Source: Artemia franciscana (taxonomy: Eukaryota; Arthropoda; Branchiopoda; Anostraca; Artemiidae). From it: a DNA stretch of 64,000 nt. This document shows positions 60,073-64,000 of the stretch, in pieces (the first letter of the stretch is position 1; the number at the start of each line of letters is the position of its first letter). Below the pieces are notes generated by a model that ran no database searches, was not told where the DNA came from, and was given only the letters and a program-made list of their open reading frames with translations. The stretch is taken from positions 19,666,755 to 19,730,754 of the forward strand of contig NC_088871.1 of assembly GCF_032884065.1 (NCBI RefSeq), written 5' to 3'. The translations under genes were made by a program, and so were the position numbers.

Positions 60073-60426
60073 CTAGATCGCGCACGAAAAATACATGAGC
60101 AAAAATCCGTCGTCCTTCAATTCGTCGCAATCCAAGTTTCCACCACCAGTCACGATCCGGTAGGGCAACGGGGAAGAAGCTACGGGGTTCTGCTCCGCCT
60201 CAAGGTTTGTCGCTTGACCTAAATCTCTTGACTTGTCTAGTTCTTCAGTGTACCGCATTATTAGGTATTTTGGATATTTACATCTACCAAGCTCCAAATA
60301 CTTTTTACAAAGGCGCTCTCTATGTGTGGTAACACTTTTAAGATGTATACCTCGCTTTGATTTAATTTTCCCATGATTTCGGCTTTGTGTGCACAACTTT
60401 ACTGAAGGCTCCTGACTATTTCTCAT
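60073..60426 (-). CDS. Hypothetical open frame, unknown
   Basis: 117 codons with stretches of protein-like, charged sequence (LCKKYLELGRCKYPKYLIM, RYTEELDKSRDLGQATN) and a local rise in GC content against its AT-rich surroundings. The DNA right after the frame (above 60426) reads CATTTCTAGGTTTC and has no clear acceptor. It is not in phase with, or spliced to, the exons of the surrounding minus-strand gene in any way I can show. It may be a relic of a retrocopy or transposon protein. Confidence 0.3.
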   Translation of the reverse strand: MRNSQEPSVKLCTQSRNHGKIKSKRGIHLKSVTTHRERLCKKYLELGRCKYPKYLIMRYTEELDKSRDLGQATNLEAEQNPVASSPLPYRIVTGGGNLDCDELKDDGFLLMYFSCAI

Positions 60427-61129
60427 TTCTAGGTTTCTTCATTGCATTGAAATAATTTATGAAAATTTCACACTCTATTAACAAGCAGCTGATTATACAA
60501 GCTTGTCATTTTGGTCTCTAGGGGGTATTATCGGCGATCTGAAACGATTCTTTCTGGCAACCGACTTGTAAAAATTTCAGGCAGCGGAAAATATTCTATG
60601 GGACTGTTAGAAAACAGGAAAATACATCAAAAAATAGTTCCAATTATCTTACAGTTTATTGTCTTCTGCTCATGATAGTACCGATTTTGTTCTAAAGGCA
60701 ATTACCTTTATCGAGTACACTTGTGAAAAAGACCTAGACATTTTCTAAGATTTCTAAGCAATTAGAGGAAATAGAGCAAAATCCTTTCAAACATTTTGTA
60801 GCATCTTCAAGAAGCTATGGCCTGATATTAAAAGCGGCATTTTCCGCCAATGAATACTTGAGTAATTTTTAAATATACATTTTCAATTTAACATGGGATT
60901 TTCGAGTTCCATCAGTTCACTTAATTACGGCCTTAAGACAATCGAGAACAAGCATCAAAGAATCCTTTCGAACATACTTTTTAAACAAAAAGGAAATCTT
61001 TTCTTTCTGTAATAGGTGAGAAACAAAATAAATGTTTATTTTTTATCATGTATAATATCCAAAAATAAATTTAAAAATAACGGTAAATTCTGAAAGATGA
61101 CTAATAATCAATAGAAGTTTCAAGTTTAC
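60427..61129. other. Intron sequence, no gene recognised
   Basis: AT-rich DNA between the hypothetical frame and the exon at 61130. Confidence 0.5.
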
Positions 61130-61213
61130 CTTATGACCTTCAGTCTTTTCGTCAGCTATCATCTTTGTGTCATTTGCATCTCGCTTATGTCTTCTTCCAC
61201 TTATACCATTCAC
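61130..61213 (-). CDS. Internal exon of host gene with basic cleavage motif
   Basis: 84 bp between an AG acceptor (complement TTTCGATTTTAAG, above 61213) and a GTAAAC donor (below 61130). The 28 codons read VNGISGRRHKRDANDTKMIA, DEKTEGHK. Phase is 0 at both ends and matches the exon at 54931-55062. RRHKRD fits a furin-type site (R-X-K/R-R), suggesting a secreted or membrane protein that is processed just before the C-terminal module. Upstream exons should lie beyond 61213, most likely outside the window. Confidence 0.6.
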
Positions 61214-61647
61214 CTTAAAATCGAAACAAAAAAACAAATGAAGCGAAGTGAAAAAGAGTTACAAGTAAAATATATATTCGGTACTTGTGTATTACACGCC
61301 GCTCACTCAAGTTCATGCTGTGTAAAACTCGAGAACGAACCAGTTTCTTCGTTAGTTTCTATCAGCTTAGCGTGATACAAGATAAAGAAAGGTGACCGAG
61401 TAGATTTGAAATATATAATTTGGGCTAAATATTTCCACATTAGGAGGGGGAACGGTGTTGGTAAAGTATTTGGACAATTTGAAGTAAAAAAATAATCATT
61501 AATTCATAATATTTAGGATAATCATACCCATCACTTTTTCCATGCAGACCTGCCATACTTTACCCTCCCCCAGTGGTTTCGCTGGGGGGGAGGGCAGGGG
61601 AAAATGGGAGCAGTTGCCCCCTAATACTTTGAAGAAAAAAATTAGGC
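61214..61647. other. Intron sequence, no gene recognised
   Basis: Contains a short G/C-rich poly-G stretch (61585-61600) and AT-rich DNA. Confidence 0.5.
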
Positions 61648-62625
61648 ACATGACTATTATATAAAACATAATCGAGAAGTGAAGTTTGGTTGATGCTCAT
61701 GAAAAAAAAATATGATAAAAATAGAATGCTTTATTAGCAAAATTGCGAAAACTGCAACTTGGAAATACGCTTCAAGAACAAAGAAATTTTCTCAAGAATC
61801 GCGTTAAAATGAAATTGGCCTTCTGCCTTTACTGCCGTCCGCCAAATGTACTCAACTAAGTAGGAATGTAAATGATGTCGGGATGTACCTCCGTATGAAT
61901 GTAAATGATGGCGGTCTGTACTCGGTGCCATTTTTTCCTCCACTTTGGGGAACCCCACATTCTCTCCCTTTTTTGGGTAGAGGCGTCGATTTATGGGCAG
62001 GCCAAATTGTTTTTTTTTTGGTTCACTTCGAAATAAGTGAAACTTGCTTCTTCCAGCTCAGTCATGTTGTAACCCTTCCAACAATCAGAAATGATTCTTG
62101 ATGCTGGCTCTATGTTAAGCTTAATTTGTTAATAAAGTTTCTGCTCCTCGGTCGGGGATCTCCACTAAATATCTTTCACCTGTTTTCCGGCACACTCCAC
62201 CAAACACCCACCATTGCTGTAAGATTCTACCAGCTTTTTTTTTCCTTTTTGTAAACAAGGATCAATCTGTTTCCACTATATGACCAATTCCTCCAATTTT
62301 CCCACAGTTTTTTGTTGCACAAAAAACACGCACACTTCATATTAATTTGAATATCCATGGTGAGAAACTATATTCTATCACTAGTGAAGGCAAACTAACC
62401 GGTGTCCTAAAAAATCGCGCTAATATTAAACTAAAATGAACTGGATCAAGAACCGCGTTAATAATGAACGATTATTTGTCCTTTACACGGTCAACCAACG
62501 CCGAAGCTCCTAATTTAATAATTCACAAATGACCTTCTCAATTTTGCTAATAAAGCATTCTACTTTCGTCATATTTCATTGTCACCAAATTTCACTTTTC
62601 GAGTGTTTTTTATATAATAGACATT
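61648..62625. mobile_element. Non-autonomous DNA transposon with about 90-bp terminal inverted repeats
   Basis: The left end (61648-61745) and the complement of the right end (62538-62625) share, in order, CTATTATATAAAA, GAAGTGAA.TTTGGT, ATATGA and AGAATGCTTTATTAGCAAAA, with small indels. The total length is about 980 bp. The interior has no transposase; it carries a partial direct repeat ATGTAAATGATG (61865 and 61898) and CTTGGGGAACC-like sequence. The flanks are AT-rich, so the target duplication is unclear. The superfamily is unknown. Confidence 0.65.
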
Positions 62626-62720
62626 TATATAATTATTATTATAATTATAATATAATAATTATTATATAATATTATTATTATTATAATAATAATTATTATT
62701 ATTATTTTATATAATTATTA
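62612..62720. repeat. AT/ATT microsatellite
   Basis: TATAATTATTATTATAATTA-type imperfect repeats overlap the outer edge of the right inverted repeat. Confidence 0.9.
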
Positions 62721-64000
62721 AGCAGCTTCAAACTTTTGCCCATTTTTAGTTTCAACTTCGTTCCTTACTTTGATCATATTATTTTTTTAAATTAATCTAT
62801 TCTCATTTTTAATACAAAAAACACAATCAACAGGGGTCTATTAGACTTCCTAATATGTCAAACATTAGTATTTATACAAATATACCACCTTCGCAACCTT
62901 ATCATCTAGTAGATAGGTGAGCCTATTTAATGGCAAAATTGCAAAAATGTACTATACTTCCTGTTTCACCACATTTGCTAAGGTCAAATTGTTTCCCATA
63001 ATGGATAAGGTTCTCTTATTTCCTAAAATCTATTAGTTAAGTATAGGATTTTCTTGTTTTAAATCTTCCAAAAATGGATATGAATACATCATCTACATCT
63101 GCAAACAAGACAGAAATTTGAAAAGAAAATTCTTTTCATTTAAAAACATGAAAAGAAATCATCGAAAAAGAAAATAAGCCTTAGCACTTTTTATAATAAT
63201 ATTCGTAGTGTTTTTCGATAGGTCAAATCAGTTGTAGTCATAAAAGTTAGTTGGGGGGGGGGGCTATCGGCCCCAGGAATAATTTAATTATTTTATATCT
63301 TTACTTCCAATATCTAAATCAAAATTTCAATATAGCTTCATATTCTCTTAGTTGTAACAAAAACGAATAGTGATCGCTAATAACGTCCTATTCCTTGCAT
63401 TTTGTGTTTACATACTAACCCACAAATTTAGAACTGCCTCTATGTACAATACCATCCGCACGTCTCGCTATTGTCGCTTGTAGAAATATTTCTTTTAACC
63501 AGCTCCAAAATAATAATTGACATATATGTTCGGAGGATTATTACTCTTATTAGTCGCATTTCAGGCAACACCAGTGCTAACTGTATAAAATTTATCCCTG
63601 GATCAGCATGATGTACGAAATGTCTGCTGTAAGTAATATAAAGTGAATCCTAACAATAAATGTATATTGTTCTAATAAATTAAAAGTTTATGCTCACAAG
63701 TTTATCTAATGTTATCAGTTTTAATATGCAGCACCCAGAGACCGAGCTTCGCTTGGTGAAGGGAATTTTAGAAAAAAAATATTCAGGGCCCCCTCCACCT
63801 TCTAGAAACGTATACCTCCCATACCCTGATTGGCACAAAAAGAATTGGGCAATTTTCCTAGATTTAGTTATTTTTCTTGTTTTGTTTTTTAACAACGATA
63901 CAAAGTGGAGGGTAATTTTCAAACTCTAGGCGTCAATTTTTCCCATCCGATTGACATCCCTGGTAAGTGTTAATTAATGTAAGGTTTCTACCACAATGTT
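62721..64000. other. No gene recognised
   Basis: AT-rich, presumably intron or intergenic. A G run lies at 63253-63263. A minus-strand frame with ATIARRADGIVHRGSSKFVG near 63405-63480 looks protein-like but has no supporting context. The frames at 63680-63929 overlap each other on both strands and are not supported. Confidence 0.45.

Overview
The window is AT-rich animal nuclear DNA, dense in transposons and simple repeats. Genes are split into short exons with GT/AG borders in long AT-rich introns. Non-LTR retrotransposons, a Penelope-like element, Helitrons, a hAT relic and a tRNA-derived SINE are all present. The texture suggests an arthropod, perhaps a branchiopod crustacean such as a brine shrimp, but that is an impression and nothing in the sequence proves it. 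There is no bacterial gene organisation, no rRNA and no convincing tRNA gene.

Region 1 (1-9.4 kb) is a cluster of Helitron rolling-circle transposon copies. The 3' ends carry a 13-bp GC-rich hairpin next to CTAG; the 5' ends read TCTATATATATAAAAATAAG. The copies keep the C-terminal part of a Pif1-like helicase and a small basic protein made of 23-residue repeats (STPR-like). They are separated by long (TA)n tracts, T-rich arrays of a TTTTTTAG-like unit, and a minisatellite with a CCCGGTCGTCATT core. The element at 7714-8796 (+) shows the whole order from 5' TC to 3' CTAG.

Region 2 (9.4-18.3 kb) holds two LINEs. The first (9986-12019, -) is 5'-truncated, has a 12-bp target-site duplication, and sits inside an older unclassified repeat. 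The second (about 14340-18321, +) carries both ORFs, with a zinc-knuckle ORF1 whose stop codon overlaps the ORF2 start. It ends 27 bp beyond the stop codon of a probable host terminal exon on the opposite strand (18349-18565).

Region 3 (18.5-36 kb) is mostly decayed repeats: a duplicated relic of the Helitron protein's tail, a LINE fragment, a (ATT)n tract, a roughly 5-kb inverted repeat (25.2-30.2 kb), and several direct and inverted duplications. A second probable host terminal exon with poly(A) signals lies at 36214-36432 (-).

Region 4 (36.5-46 kb) contains a decayed hAT transposase relic (40.9-42.2 kb), an unclassified broken coding relic (43.0-44.8 kb), a SINE with a perfect 17-bp duplication, and a 640-740 bp direct repeat at 39.4 and 45.2 kb.

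Region 5 (46-64 kb) is the 3' end of a host gene on the minus strand. Three exons, all phase 0, lie at 61130-61213, 54931-55062 and 50835-51056; the last two resemble a fibulin/hemicentin C-terminal module. The introns hold a Penelope-like element with GIY-YIG domain, a nest of foldback elements that builds a roughly 3.2-kb inverted repeat (56.7-59.9 kb), and a short element with about 90-bp terminal inverted repeats (61.65-62.63 kb). No gene cluster or operon-like system is present; the genes visible are independent host exons embedded in mobile DNA.
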